From assembly GCA_030830285.1 (NCBI GenBank), contig JAURNF010000222.1, positions 1 through 8,530 of the forward strand: a stretch of 8,530 bases of DNA, read 5' to 3'. This DNA is from Candidatus Kapaibacterium sp. (GTDB lineage: Bacteria; Bacteroidota; Ignavibacteria; Kapaibacteriales; Kapaibacteriaceae). The position numbers were made by a program, and so were the translations under genes. Under the pieces are notes generated by a model. The model ran no database searches. It saw only the letters and a list, made by a program, of their open reading frames with translations, and was not told where the DNA came from. Of this stretch, positions 1-7,071 are shown piece after piece. The stretch's first letter is position 1. The number at the start of each line of letters is the position of its first letter.

Positions 1-261
1 AACGATGCGGTGCTGCGTGAAGCGGGCCGAATCATCGGACTCGGACTCTGTTCTGCACTAGCCGTGTTGGGTCTACGTGTTGTTGTCATCGGTGGAGGCG
101 TTGCCCAAGCCCCCTTCGTGATCGATACTATTCGGGCCACCATGAAGCGACGAGCAATTCCAACGATTGCAGCACATCTCGAGGTGCTCCCAGCGAAGTA
201 CGGCTCGCAGGCCGGACTCATTGGGGCGGCTGCCGTTGGAAGGGCTGTTCTCGGTTCGTGA
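1..261 (+). CDS. ROK-family protein (sugar kinase or ROK regulator), C-terminal fragment
   Basis: The gene enters from the left edge in frame 1, so only the last 86 residues are seen. ROK proteins are either sugar kinases that phosphorylate glucose-type sugars with ATP or sugar-responsive repressors. The visible part has the family's C-terminal pattern: a hydrophobic strand ending in VVVIGGGVAQA (residues about 24-34 of the fragment), then a helix and the closing AGLIGAAAVG, which matches the ROK ending. The zinc-binding cysteines and sugar-binding residues lie outside the window, so kinase and regulator cannot be told apart. A GTG at 10 is open but internal; it is not the true start. The stop codon is 43 nt before the next gene on the same strand, so co-transcription is possible. 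Confidence 0.8.
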   Translation, partial: NDAVLREAGRIIGLGLCSALAVLGLRVVVIGGGVAQAPFVIDTIRATMKRRAIPTIAAHLEVLPAKYGSQAGLIGAAAVGRAVLGS

Positions 262-304
262 TGTCGTACTTTTGCACTTTCATATCCACGTTACGCTAAG
301 GACC

Positions 305-3300
305 ATGCAGAACACCAATCGATCACTGCACTATGCGTTCGCATCGATCGCATTCCTTGTTGCGCTCATTACGTTTTTGCTAACGGTACAGCCAACAGTT
401 CCGTTCTGGGACTGTGGTGAGTTTACCGCGGCTGCCGTACAGCAACAGGTTCCACACCCACCAGGTGCGCCGCTCTTCCTGATGCTTGGCAAGCTGTTTC
501 ACCTGTTGCCCTTCGGCGATCCAGGTTGGCGAATCAACCTTGTCAGTGTTGTCGCCAGTGCATTCACTGTGGTGCTCCTGTATTTGATCACGGTACGCGT
601 GATCCGCAACTTCTTCACAGAAGATCTTGGTGATCTGAAGAACGCACTATTGGTGTATGGTTCTGCCTTTGTTGCGGCGCTGACGTACACCTTCACAGAT
701 ACGTTCTGGTTCAATGCTGTTGAGTCTGAAGTGTACGCAGCATCGTCGCTCTTCGTGGCGATCATCGTTCACCTGATGATGGTGTGGAACGAGAAGGCCG
801 ATGAAGAGGGTAGTGAGAAGTACCTGCTCTTGATTGCCTACATGATTGGTCTGTCAATCGGCGTGCACTTGCTGTCGATCCTTACGATCTTCTCGCTTGT
901 GCTGCTGATCTATCTCCGCAAGTATCCGTTCAAGACGAGCACGTTGTTGATGACGATTGGTATCGGCCTCGTGACATTCTATGTGGTGTACACGCTGGTG
1001 ATCATGAAGCTTCCTGCGCTGTTCGCTGGAAATCTTCCGTTTAAGAACGACGCGCGTGAGTTCTTGGTCGAGGGTAATGGGCTGTTCACGCTGATCGGTA
1101 TTGGCTTGCTGCTTCTTGCCGGCTTTGGTGTGTACTATGGTAAGAAGACCAACCATGGTGTTCTTTCGCTCATTGCATCGTCGATTCTGTTGATTGTGCT
1201 TGGATACTCGACGTACGGCCACATCCTGGTACGTGCGAATTCGAATCCACCGATGAATGAGAATAAGCCAGAAGATTTCTCGAAGCTTGTCAGCTACCTT
1301 GGTCGTGAACAGTACGGCGAAGCGCCATCGTGGCCGCGTCGTTATCAGTCGGAGCAACGCTTCGTCAACAACTACCTCAAGTACGGTCCATGGCAGCGTC
1401 CGCCGGTAAAGGTTGTCACGCGCAAGGACGGTGCACGCATGCAGATGCCTGACTTCGGCAATTGGAAGACCGATGGGAAGTCGCGCTACAGCAGTGCTGA
1501 GTTCGAGTACATGTGGGATTACCAGATCAACCAGATGTACATCCGCTACTTCCTCTGGAACTTCATGGGTCGCGTGAGCGACGTCCAAGATGCGCCGGCG
1601 TATTCGCCATTTACAGATGCGAAGACGGTTGAAGTGTACAACCACAAGAACGGCTTTGGCGATCACTTCCCAATCAACTACTGGGCGATCCCACTGATCC
1701 TCGGCTTGGTCGGACTTGTGCTGCATTTCTCGCGCGACAAGAAGATGGCCACCATCTACTTGATTCTGTTCTTGATGACAGGCGTGCTTGCAGCAATTCA
1801 GCAGAATCAACAGAACCCGCAGCCACGCGAGCGTGACTACTTCTACGTCGCGTCATTCATGGTGTATGCGATGTGGGTAGGCATGGGTGCGTTTGCGATC
1901 CTCGAGAAGCTCAAGAACAATGTCGCTGCCGTTGGTGGTGGACTTGTAGCGCTGCTCGTGGTATCACCGCTGAACCTTGCAACACAGAACTGGTTCACGC
2001 ACTCACGTGCTGGTAATTACCTCGCATTCGACTACGCATACAACATCCTGCAATCGCTGGAGAAGGACGCAATCGTCTTCACCAACGGCGACAACGACAC
2101 GTTCCCTGTGTGGTACTTGCAAGACGTTGCTGGTGTGCGTCAAGACGTACGCGTCGTGAACCTCTCGCTTGGTCAAACCCTGTGGTACATCGAGCAGCTG
2201 AAGAATCGTGAGCCACACGGTGCGAAGAAGATTCCACTCAGCTTCACTGACAAGCAGTTGTTGGTGTCTGAAGAAGATCCAAATGCACTGACCTATGAAT
2301 TCGGTCCGGGCAGCATGGTCGAGATCCCTGTGGATCGCGCTACGCTGGCCAAGTTCACAACTGATTCATCGGTGATTGCGAGCGGCAAGTTCAAGTGGTA
2401 CTTCACAGGTGGATCCGGACGTCAAGGTGCGGATGGAACACCAGAGTATTTCATTGGCGTGCAGCATAAGCTTGTGCGCGACATTCTCGTGCAGACCAAG
2501 TTTGAGCGTCCAGTGTACTTCTGTACATCAATCGGCGATCCATCGTACGCTGATGAATTCGTCGGACTTGGTCCATCACAGGGCAATCCATCGGCACCGA
2601 ACTATCTCCGTCTCGAAGGCATGGCATACCGCGTATGCCCAGCACCGCAGCCGGCGAACAACGTCGATGATGCGTTCATGTACGACATGCTCATGAAGCC
2701 ACTTGCGTTTGAAGAGCAGTACACATCGCAGCACTTCGGGTTGAAGTTCCGCAACCTCAACAACAAGAACGTGTACTACGATGATGTGCATCGTGGATAC
2801 ATCATGAACTACCGCAACGTGTTCTACAAGTATGTGCGGTACCTGCTGACAACGAAGAACGATCCAGCTCGTGCTGGTAAGGTGCTCAAGCAGATGAACG
2901 ATCTCATCTCGCTCGATCTCTTCCCATTGTCAGCCGACTTCGAACTCGAGATCGGACGTTTGTTCGATATGTGCGGCATGCCGGAAGAAGCGCAGCAAAT
3001 GGGCGTGCGTGCACTCGCAAGTTCACAGGACATCATGAAGAGCAAGGAGATTCGCGAGCGTGAGCGCATCAACGAAGATGGCGCACAGGCCGAACTCCTT
3101 CTTGCTGAATCTGCATCGCTTGCTGGCAACTACGCTATTGCAAAGGCCACGTATCAGCAGATCGCATCGCGTACGCGTGGTGTCGATCCGTTGTTGAGCT
3201 ACAAGATGGACGAACTTGACGTGTTGAAGCTCGAGCGAGCTAAGGATCTCAACGGAGCGCTCGCCAAGGCAGAGGGTCTTCGTTCGAAGTACTCCATGGC

Positions 3301-3412
3301 CGCAGCAGACCGTCGTTCGCAAGAAGCAGCAATGGAGCTGGAGCAGAAGATCAGCGCATTGCAAAAGCGTCTTGGTCGTTCACCACAAGCAGTTCTCTCG
3401 ATGACGCCGTGA
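305..3412 (+). CDS. DUF2723 / GT117-like polytopic membrane glycosyltransferase (TMEM260-like)
   Basis: This 1035-residue protein belongs to the DUF2723 family (GT-C fold, called glycosyltransferase family 117 in bacteria; the animal relative TMEM260 is a protein O-mannosyltransferase). It probably moves a sugar from a lipid-linked donor to an extracytoplasmic acceptor; donor and acceptor are unknown here. The signature lies after the first membrane helix (about residues 9-27): FWDCGEF at 34-40, with acidic D36 and E39 in the position expected for the catalytic loop, then HPPGAP at 51-56. Other family blocks are NSNPPMNENKPED at 312-324, RERDYFY at 508-514 and TNGDNDTFPVWYL at 593-605. About ten hydrophobic segments occur before residue 580. 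The rest is soluble and ends in helical, TPR-like sequence from about 850. ATG 305 was chosen because it precedes the first helix and has AAGGA at 298-302, although that spacing is only 2 nt. The stop overlaps the rhomboid start. Length is usual for the family. Confidence 0.88.
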   Translation: MQNTNRSLHYAFASIAFLVALITFLLTVQPTVPFWDCGEFTAAAVQQQVPHPPGAPLFLMLGKLFHLLPFGDPGWRINLVSVVASAFTVVLLYLITVRVIRNFFTEDLGDLKNALLVYGSAFVAALTYTFTDTFWFNAVESEVYAASSLFVAIIVHLMMVWNEKADEEGSEKYLLLIAYMIGLSIGVHLLSILTIFSLVLLIYLRKYPFKTSTLLMTIGIGLVTFYVVYTLVIMKLPALFAGNLPFKNDAREFLVEGNGLFTLIGIGLLLLAGFGVYYGKKTNHGVLSLIASSILLIVLGYSTYGHILVRANSNPPMNENKPEDFSKLVSYLGREQYGEAPSWPRRYQSEQRFVNNYLKYGPWQRPPVKVVTRKDGARMQMPDFGNWKTDGKSRYSSAEFEYMWDYQINQMYIRYFLWNFMGRVSDVQDAPAYSPFTDAKTVEVYNHKNGFGDHFPINYWAIPLILGLVGLVLHFSRDKKMATIYLILFLMTGVLAAIQQNQQNPQPRERDYFYVASFMVYAMWVGMGAFAILEKLKNNVAAVGGGLVALLVVSPLNLATQNWFTHSRAGNYLAFDYAYNILQSLEKDAIVFTNGDNDTFPVWYLQDVAGVRQDVRVVNLSLGQTLWYIEQLKNREPHGAKKIPLSFTDKQLLVSEEDPNALTYEFGPGSMVEIPVDRATLAKFTTDSSVIASGKFKWYFTGGSGRQGADGTPEYFIGVQHKLVRDILVQTKFERPVYFCTSIGDPSYADEFVGLGPSQGNPSAPNYLRLEGMAYRVCPAPQPANNVDDAFMYDMLMKPLAFEEQYTSQHFGLKFRNLNNKNVYYDDVHRGYIMNYRNVFYKYVRYLLTTKNDPARAGKVLKQMNDLISLDLFPLSADFELEIGRLFDMCGMPEEAQQMGVRALASSQDIMKSKEIRERERINEDGAQAELLLAESASLAGNYAIAKATYQQIASRTRGVDPLLSYKMDELDVLKLERAKDLNGALAKAEGLRSKYSMAAADRRSQEAAMELEQKISALQKRLGRSPQAVLSMTP

Positions 3413-4089
3413 TCGAACTCTCGATCATGATGATGACACTCACGATCGTGATCGCCACTGCGGCGGTCACGGTCGTTGCGTTTCGGAACCATCGCATCTT
3501 CACTGAGTTGATGATGGATGTCGAGGCCGTGCTTGGTCAAAGGGGCGAGTGGTGGCGGATCATCACCAGTGGATTGATTCACGCAGATTATCCGCACCTA
3601 CTGATGAACATGCTCTCGCTGTTCTTGTTCGGACGGTGGATCGAGCATGCGATGGGATCGTGGCGCTTTGCGCTTATCTACATCTTCGGCATCGTCATTG
3701 GATCGTTCGCCTCGCTGATTGTCCACCGCAACAACCCATCGTATCGTGCTGTTGGTGCATCGGGTGGTGTTACAGCTATCGTTGGTGCCGCAACAATGCT
3801 TGCGCCTGACGCGATGATGGCAGTGTTCCCGCTGCCGATTCCGATGCCTGCGTGGGTAGTAGGATGTGCGTTTGTGGTGTTCTCGATTGTTGGCTCACGA
3901 TGGGGTGGCGATAACATCGGACACGAGGCGCATCTCGGTGGGACATTTGCTGGGATCTCGCTCACCGCTGCATTCTTTCCTGATCTCATACCGTACCATT
4001 GGCCCTACATCGCTGCCATGTTCGCAAGTGGTGCAGGTGCAGTCGTTGTGTCGCGACGCATTATGCGCGGCGGAGGTTGGCGCGGCTGA
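3409..4089 (+). CDS. Rhomboid family intramembrane serine protease
   Basis: This 226-residue membrane protease cuts substrates within or beside their transmembrane segments using a Ser-His dyad. The conserved parts are all present. HADYPHLLMNM carries the HxxxN motif with H63 and N67 (oxyanion-side residues); GASGG holds the nucleophile S118; GHEAHLGG holds the catalytic H175. Roughly six hydrophobic helices fit the basic bacterial rhomboid core, with no extra N-terminal cytosolic domain. The start is GTG at 3409, which overlaps the upstream stop as GTGA and suggests translational coupling. In-frame ATG codons at 3427, 3430 and 3433 are alternatives; none has a clear Shine-Dalgarno. The natural substrate cannot be read from the sequence. 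Its place between a membrane glycosyltransferase and an exporter suggests an envelope quality-control or processing role, which is inference. Confidence 0.92.
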   Translation: MIELSIMMMTLTIVIATAAVTVVAFRNHRIFTELMMDVEAVLGQRGEWWRIITSGLIHADYPHLLMNMLSLFLFGRWIEHAMGSWRFALIYIFGIVIGSFASLIVHRNNPSYRAVGASGGVTAIVGAATMLAPDAMMAVFPLPIPMPAWVVGCAFVVFSIVGSRWGGDNIGHEAHLGGTFAGISLTAAFFPDLIPYHWPYIAAMFASGAGAVVVSRRIMRGGGWRG

Positions 4090-5324
4090 TGAAGGATCTT
4101 GTAGCGCTCATGCGCACGCGGCGCGAGCGTGAACCATGGGAACGCAATCTTGTTGTGTTATGGGTTGCGCAGCTCATTGCCATGATCGGCATGAGTGCAT
4201 GCATCCCATTCCTGCCACTCTTTGTGCGCGATCTCGGAGTGCCAGCGCATGAGGCAGCGATGTGGAGTGGTATTATCACTGCAGCGCCCTTTGTGTTTTC
4301 GTCGCTCCTCACACCGGTATGGGGCGCACTCGGCGACCGGTATGGTCAGAAGACCATGGTCATGCGTGCCATTCTCGGACTCGGCATTGCCATGACGTTG
4401 ATGGGGTTTGCTCCCAACATCTGGTGGCTGCTCGGATTGCGCATCTTTCAAGGGGCAGCCAGCGGCTTCATTGCAGCCAGCAATGCCTTCGTGAGCACGC
4501 AGACGCCGCTGGAGAAAACAGGTGTTGCGCTTGGTACAATTCAGACATCCATCAGTGCGGGCAACATCATTGGTCCACTCATTGGTGGCGTCATCAGCGA
4601 CATGATCGGCTTTCGCTCTGTGTTCTTCTTTGTCGGTGCCATGTGTCTGTCGAGTCTGTACATCATCTGGAAGCACCTCACAGAACAGCAGCGCAGCGAG
4701 CAACGCACAACAACGCGTGTGCGTGGGAACATTGCGCTTGTGATGCAGTCGCAGCAGTTACGTGTATTGCTTGTGATGATTCTGTTGTCGCAGATAGCGC
4801 TCGTACTTCCATCGCCGATCTTCCCATACTACTTGGAAGAGCTTGGTGCTCCGCGCACGTTGTTATCGACGCTCTCGGGTGTGGTGGTTAGCATCGTCGG
4901 ACTCACCACCATTATCAGTGCGCCATGGTGGGGGAAGCGAGGTGACCGGCAAGGATTTCGGTCGACGCTCTTCGCTGCAGGAAGTATCATCTGTGGCGGC
5001 ATGTTGTTGCAGTCAATCGTGCCATCGTACGGATGGCTTATCCCATTGCGGGCCTGTATCGGGCTGGCATCGGGTGCCATGTTGCCCATGATGTATAGCG
5101 AGCTTACGCGGAATGCACCTGCGGGAAGTACTGGTGGGATTATGGGGCTTGCAAGCAGTTCGGCACTGATTGGTAATCTCGTCGGACCATTGGTGTGCAG
5201 CATGATTGCATCGTCGATCGAATTAGAGTGGATATTTGTAACATCGTCCCTCGTCATGGCATCTGTGGTCTGGTCGAGTCGCACAGTTACATGGTCACGG
5301 CCCAGTTCACACCGTCACACATAA
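4089..5324 (+). CDS. MFS transporter, MdtG-like drug:H+ antiporter family
   Basis: This 411-residue major facilitator protein has about twelve hydrophobic helices and resembles the DHA1 multidrug exporters, particularly E. coli MdtG as I remember its sequence (N-half block PFLPLFVRDLGV, then MWSG, and a shared FQGAASGF-like TM4 region). The TM2-TM3 loop carries motif A, GALGDRYGQK at 79-88, with D83 and R84. A related copy, GKRGDRQGFR at 282-291, sits at the equivalent loop of the C-terminal half, as expected from the internal duplication. The substrate is unknown; a proton-driven exporter of small lipophilic compounds is the family expectation. ATG 4089 overlaps the rhomboid stop as TGATG and has GGAGG at 4072-4076, 12 nt upstream inside the rhomboid coding sequence. 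ATG 4110 is a possible alternative. The end is hydrophilic (SSHRHT). Confidence 0.9.
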   Translation: MKDLVALMRTRREREPWERNLVVLWVAQLIAMIGMSACIPFLPLFVRDLGVPAHEAAMWSGIITAAPFVFSSLLTPVWGALGDRYGQKTMVMRAILGLGIAMTLMGFAPNIWWLLGLRIFQGAASGFIAASNAFVSTQTPLEKTGVALGTIQTSISAGNIIGPLIGGVISDMIGFRSVFFFVGAMCLSSLYIIWKHLTEQQRSEQRTTTRVRGNIALVMQSQQLRVLLVMILLSQIALVLPSPIFPYYLEELGAPRTLLSTLSGVVVSIVGLTTIISAPWWGKRGDRQGFRSTLFAAGSIICGGMLLQSIVPSYGWLIPLRACIGLASGAMLPMMYSELTRNAPAGSTGGIMGLASSSALIGNLVGPLVCSMIASSIELEWIFVTSSLVMASVVWSSRTVTWSRPSSHRHT

Positions 5325-5339
5325 TCAAGGATGTCGTCT

Positions 5340-6128
5340 ATGCGCGCGTTTGCCACACTTTGTTGTCTGCTTGTTCTTGCTGGAGTTCTTCATGCCGAGC
5401 CAACCGGCTATCCAGGCCGCACAGCGACTACATCACTTGGATGTGGAGGATGTCATGGCGGTTCGGCCAGTACCCGCACCACAGTAACTCTCGAAGCACC
5501 GAAGAAGACACTTGCTCCCGGTGAGGTCGGCACGTTTACCGTGGTGGTTGCACATGCAACGTATCCTGGCGCAGGCGTTGGCATTGCAGTTCGCACGTCG
5601 GAAGCCGGCTCGACGAATGCTGGCACGCTTGCTGTGACATCTGGTACCGGACTGCGTGTGCGCAATGGCGAAATCACACACTCATCCACACGTCAAATCT
5701 CGGGCGGATCAGTTCGGTTTACCTTCACATGGACTGCGCCAACAACGCCAGGCACGTATTATATCCAAGCAATTGGCAACGCAGTGAACGGCAACGGACG
5801 TGATGATGCGAGTGACCACTGGGCCTTCATGACTCCGCAAGCAATCACGGTAACACCATCAACCGGTGTCGACGAAGAAGCAGCGCTCCCACTGGCGGTG
5901 TTTCCGAATCCGTTGCGTGGTGATGCATCGCTCTACCTTGGTGCAGACATCAGTGGTGCAACGCGTGTGCAGCTCATCAGCACTGCCGGTGACGTCGTCA
6001 TCGACAACATGCTGAACATCGAGCGCGGTCAGCTCCCAACATCGCTCGCCACATTGCCACGTGGTGTGTATGCCATCATTGCATCGCAAGGCTCACTCGT
6101 GCGCCGCGGCAGGGTAGTGATCGAGTAA
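5340..6128 (+). CDS. Secreted choice-of-anchor V-like protein with CxxCH motif and T9SS type A sorting domain
   Basis: This 262-residue protein is probably exported by Sec and then moved to or past the cell surface by the type IX system. Residues 1-19 form a signal peptide ending LHA, followed by E20. Just inside the mature end is GCGGCHGG, with C35, C38 and H39 forming a CxxCH c-type heme-like motif. A beta-rich domain (about 45-165) with TAPTTPGTYYIQAIGNAV follows, matching the general pattern of 'choice-of-anchor V'/Reeler-like proteins. From about 187, VFPNP and a final beta-rich stretch ending RRGRVVIE are typical of a T9SS type A sorting tail. ATG 5340 is preferred because AAGGA (5327-5331) lies 8 nt before it; ATG 5331 would add three residues but leaves no spacing to that site. 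The gene follows the MFS stop by 15 nt and ends 7 nt before a tRNA. Ligand and heme attachment are not proven. Confidence 0.82.
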   Translation: MRAFATLCCLLVLAGVLHAEPTGYPGRTATTSLGCGGCHGGSASTRTTVTLEAPKKTLAPGEVGTFTVVVAHATYPGAGVGIAVRTSEAGSTNAGTLAVTSGTGLRVRNGEITHSSTRQISGGSVRFTFTWTAPTTPGTYYIQAIGNAVNGNGRDDASDHWAFMTPQAITVTPSTGVDEEAALPLAVFPNPLRGDASLYLGADISGATRVQLISTAGDVVIDNMLNIERGQLPTSLATLPRGVYAIIASQGSLVRRGRVVIE

Positions 6129-6135
6129 CGCAACT

Positions 6136-6209
6136 CAGCGTATAGCGCAGCCCGGTAGCGCGCCACTTTGGGGTAGTGGAGGTCGTGGGTTCAAATCCCG
6201 CTACGCTGA
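6136..6209 (+). tRNA. tRNA-Pro (anticodon GGG)
   Basis: A complete cloverleaf of 74 nt can be folded by hand. The acceptor stem CAGCGTA (6136-6142) pairs perfectly with TACGCTG (6202-6208), discriminator A6209. The D stem is GCGC/GCGC (6145-6148, 6158-6161) with GG in the loop. The anticodon stem CCACT/AGTGG closes the loop TTGGGGT (6168-6174), giving anticodon GGG at 6170-6172, which reads CCC/CCU proline codons. The variable loop is AGGTC; the T stem is GTGGG/CCCGC with loop TTCAAAT. C1-G72 with A73 and G37 fit bacterial tRNA-Pro identity. CCA is not encoded. It starts 7 nt after the upstream stop codon, so it has no separate intergenic promoter. Confidence 0.96.
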
Positions 6210-6212
6210 CAT

Positions 6213-6247
6213 AAGCCCATCTAAATCAATGGTTTAGATGGGCTTTT
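6213..6247 (+). terminator. Intrinsic terminator after tRNA-Pro
   Basis: AAGCCCATCTAAA (6213-6225) and TTTAGATGGGCTT (6233-6245) form a perfect 13-bp stem with the 7-nt loop TCAATGG, followed by a short T run (6244-6247) and TTTG further on. It lies 3 nt after the tRNA discriminator base, so it ends the transcript that carries the tRNA and probably the protein genes before it. The stem begins with AA and could also work weakly on the other strand. Confidence 0.9.
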
Positions 6248-6255
6248 AGTTTGTA

Positions 6256-6277
6256 TTTGTGACAGATTTGTGACAGA
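6256..6277 (+). repeat. Tandem 11-bp direct repeat TTTGTGACAGA x2
   Basis: TTTGTGACAGA occurs at 6256-6266 and again at 6267-6277 with no spacer and no mismatch. It lies 9 nt behind the tRNA terminator. Short direct repeats beside a tRNA 3' end are typical of arm-type sites bound by tyrosine-recombinase integrases, so this may mark one end of an integrated element. That reading is inference; no integrase gene is in the window. Confidence 0.6.
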
Positions 6278-6413
6278 AATTCGGAAGAAGTTGATTTTAT
6301 AAGCACTAAGGGTCATGGTTAAAGGCTGCTGGTGTGTGAATAGCTCCAATCAATCTCAACAGAATACTCAGGCATTATCTGACGTGACATCGGTCTCTGA
6401 ACGGATGATTAGC

Positions 6414-6460
6414 ATCTATTGACAGTGAGAACCGTGCCTGTTCCAGATTGATCTATTGAC
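6414..6460 (+). repeat. Spaced direct repeat ATCTATTGAC x2
   Basis: Two identical 10-mers at 6414-6423 and 6451-6460, 37 nt from start to start. They may be protein-binding sites or chance; the similarity stops abruptly on both sides. Confidence 0.35.
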
Positions 6461-6533
6461 TTATGAGCATATGCAGTGCGTGACGTAAAGTAGCGTGCCA
6501 AGAACCTCCTCGCATCAGAACATGACTTACCAT

Positions 6534-6557
6534 TGCATGTTGAACTGCAACAATGCA
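6534..6557 (+). other. Bulged stem-loop in the spacer
   Basis: TGCATGTTG (6534-6542) pairs with CAACAATGCA (6548-6557) as nine base pairs with a single bulged A and a 5-nt loop AACTG. There is no T run after it, so it is not a normal terminator. It could be an operator, part of a leader RNA, or chance. Confidence 0.35.
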
Positions 6558-6718
6558 GTCGGTACTGTATCGGAGTCATAAGAAATACTACTTCTTCAAC
6601 CCTGAGCACGTGTTTAAGAAACTTTAGATTCAATCGGATCAAATTGGAGTCCAGAAACCAACCAAACGGGGCGGAACCGAAAAGCCAAACGAGTAGGGAT
6701 GTAACATGGGGAGGCTGT

Positions 6719-7021
6719 ATGAACTACAATATTCAAGGCACAATACCAGCACTGGTTTCCAGCATGATTGCTGTGATGGTCCTGGTTGGATGTGGTAACT
6801 CCGTAGAGGCGGATGGACGTAAGCTCGCAGAGCTACAATGCAAAGCCTCCAAGCTCGTAGCAAAGGCCCAAAGTGGTGATATGTCGGTGGTCCAAGAGTC
6901 GCTGAAGCTCAGTACTGAAGCAGCAGAGCTCAGAAAGGAACTTGAAAACAAGTATACTACTGACTCCGATAAGGAAAAGCTGCGCGAAGCATACCTAAAA
7001 GCAGTGAAGGACTGCAAGTGA
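6719..7021 (+). CDS. Small predicted lipoprotein, helical, unknown function
   Basis: A 100-residue protein of unrecognised function. The start ATG 6719 has a strong ribosome binding site, GGGGAGG at 6708-6714, 4 nt before it; the frame is open further upstream to about 6533, but that part has no initiation signal and does not look like protein. A hydrophobic stretch (about 9-23) ends in the lipobox VLVGC with the lipid-carrying C25, so the product should be anchored in a membrane, facing the periplasm or the surface. The mature part is short, charged and almost certainly alpha-helical (KLAELQCKASKLVAKAQ onward), with C41 and C99 as a possible disulfide pair. Similar lysine/glutamate-rich small lipoproteins are common among uncharacterised Bacteroidota proteins. 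It leads a probable three-gene cassette; the next gene starts 50 nt later. Confidence 0.75.
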   Translation: MNYNIQGTIPALVSSMIAVMVLVGCGNSVEADGRKLAELQCKASKLVAKAQSGDMSVVQESLKLSTEAAELRKELENKYTTDSDKEKLREAYLKAVKDCK

Positions 7022-7071
7022 GCATCGCTGCAAACTATGGAAATCGAACTGACACGATAATGGAGTAAAAC

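Larger units (their letters stand above)
6248..6718. other. Gene-poor spacer behind the tRNA
   Basis: About 470 nt without a convincing gene on either strand; the open frames here lack ribosome binding sites and recognisable protein character. It holds the 11-bp tandem repeat near its left end, two copies of ATCTATTGAC (6414-6423 and 6451-6460), and a bulged hairpin at 6534-6557. It must also hold the promoter of the following lipoprotein gene, but I cannot place -35/-10 or the Bacteroidota -33/-7 boxes with confidence. A TTGACA at 6419-6424 has no good partner 17 nt downstream. Confidence 0.55.

Noticed and set aside
167..304. In-frame N-terminal extension of the DUF2723 protein back to 167
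   Set aside because: It would overlap the ROK gene by about 95 nt, has no signal for initiation, and adds unconserved residues before the first membrane helix; ATG 305 is the sensible start.
854..1810. Long open frame of 318 codons on the minus strand inside the DUF2723 gene
   Set aside because: It is antisense to a gene with clear family motifs. Its translation is rich in His, Arg and Gln with no coherent domain, as expected from mirrored codon bias.
6419..6447. TTGACA box as a sigma-70 promoter
   Set aside because: No acceptable -10 hexamer lies 16-18 nt downstream, and it is nearly 300 nt from the next start codon.
6409..6642. Minus-strand open frame of 77 codons in the spacer behind the tRNA
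   Set aside because: No ribosome binding site and no recognisable protein character; it overlaps the hairpin and repeats. I looked for integrase or transposase relics in it and could not support any.
6533..6718. Upstream extension of the 100-residue lipoprotein frame
   Set aside because: It would bury the signal peptide and lipobox in the middle of the protein; the strong RBS at 6708-6714 marks ATG 6719.
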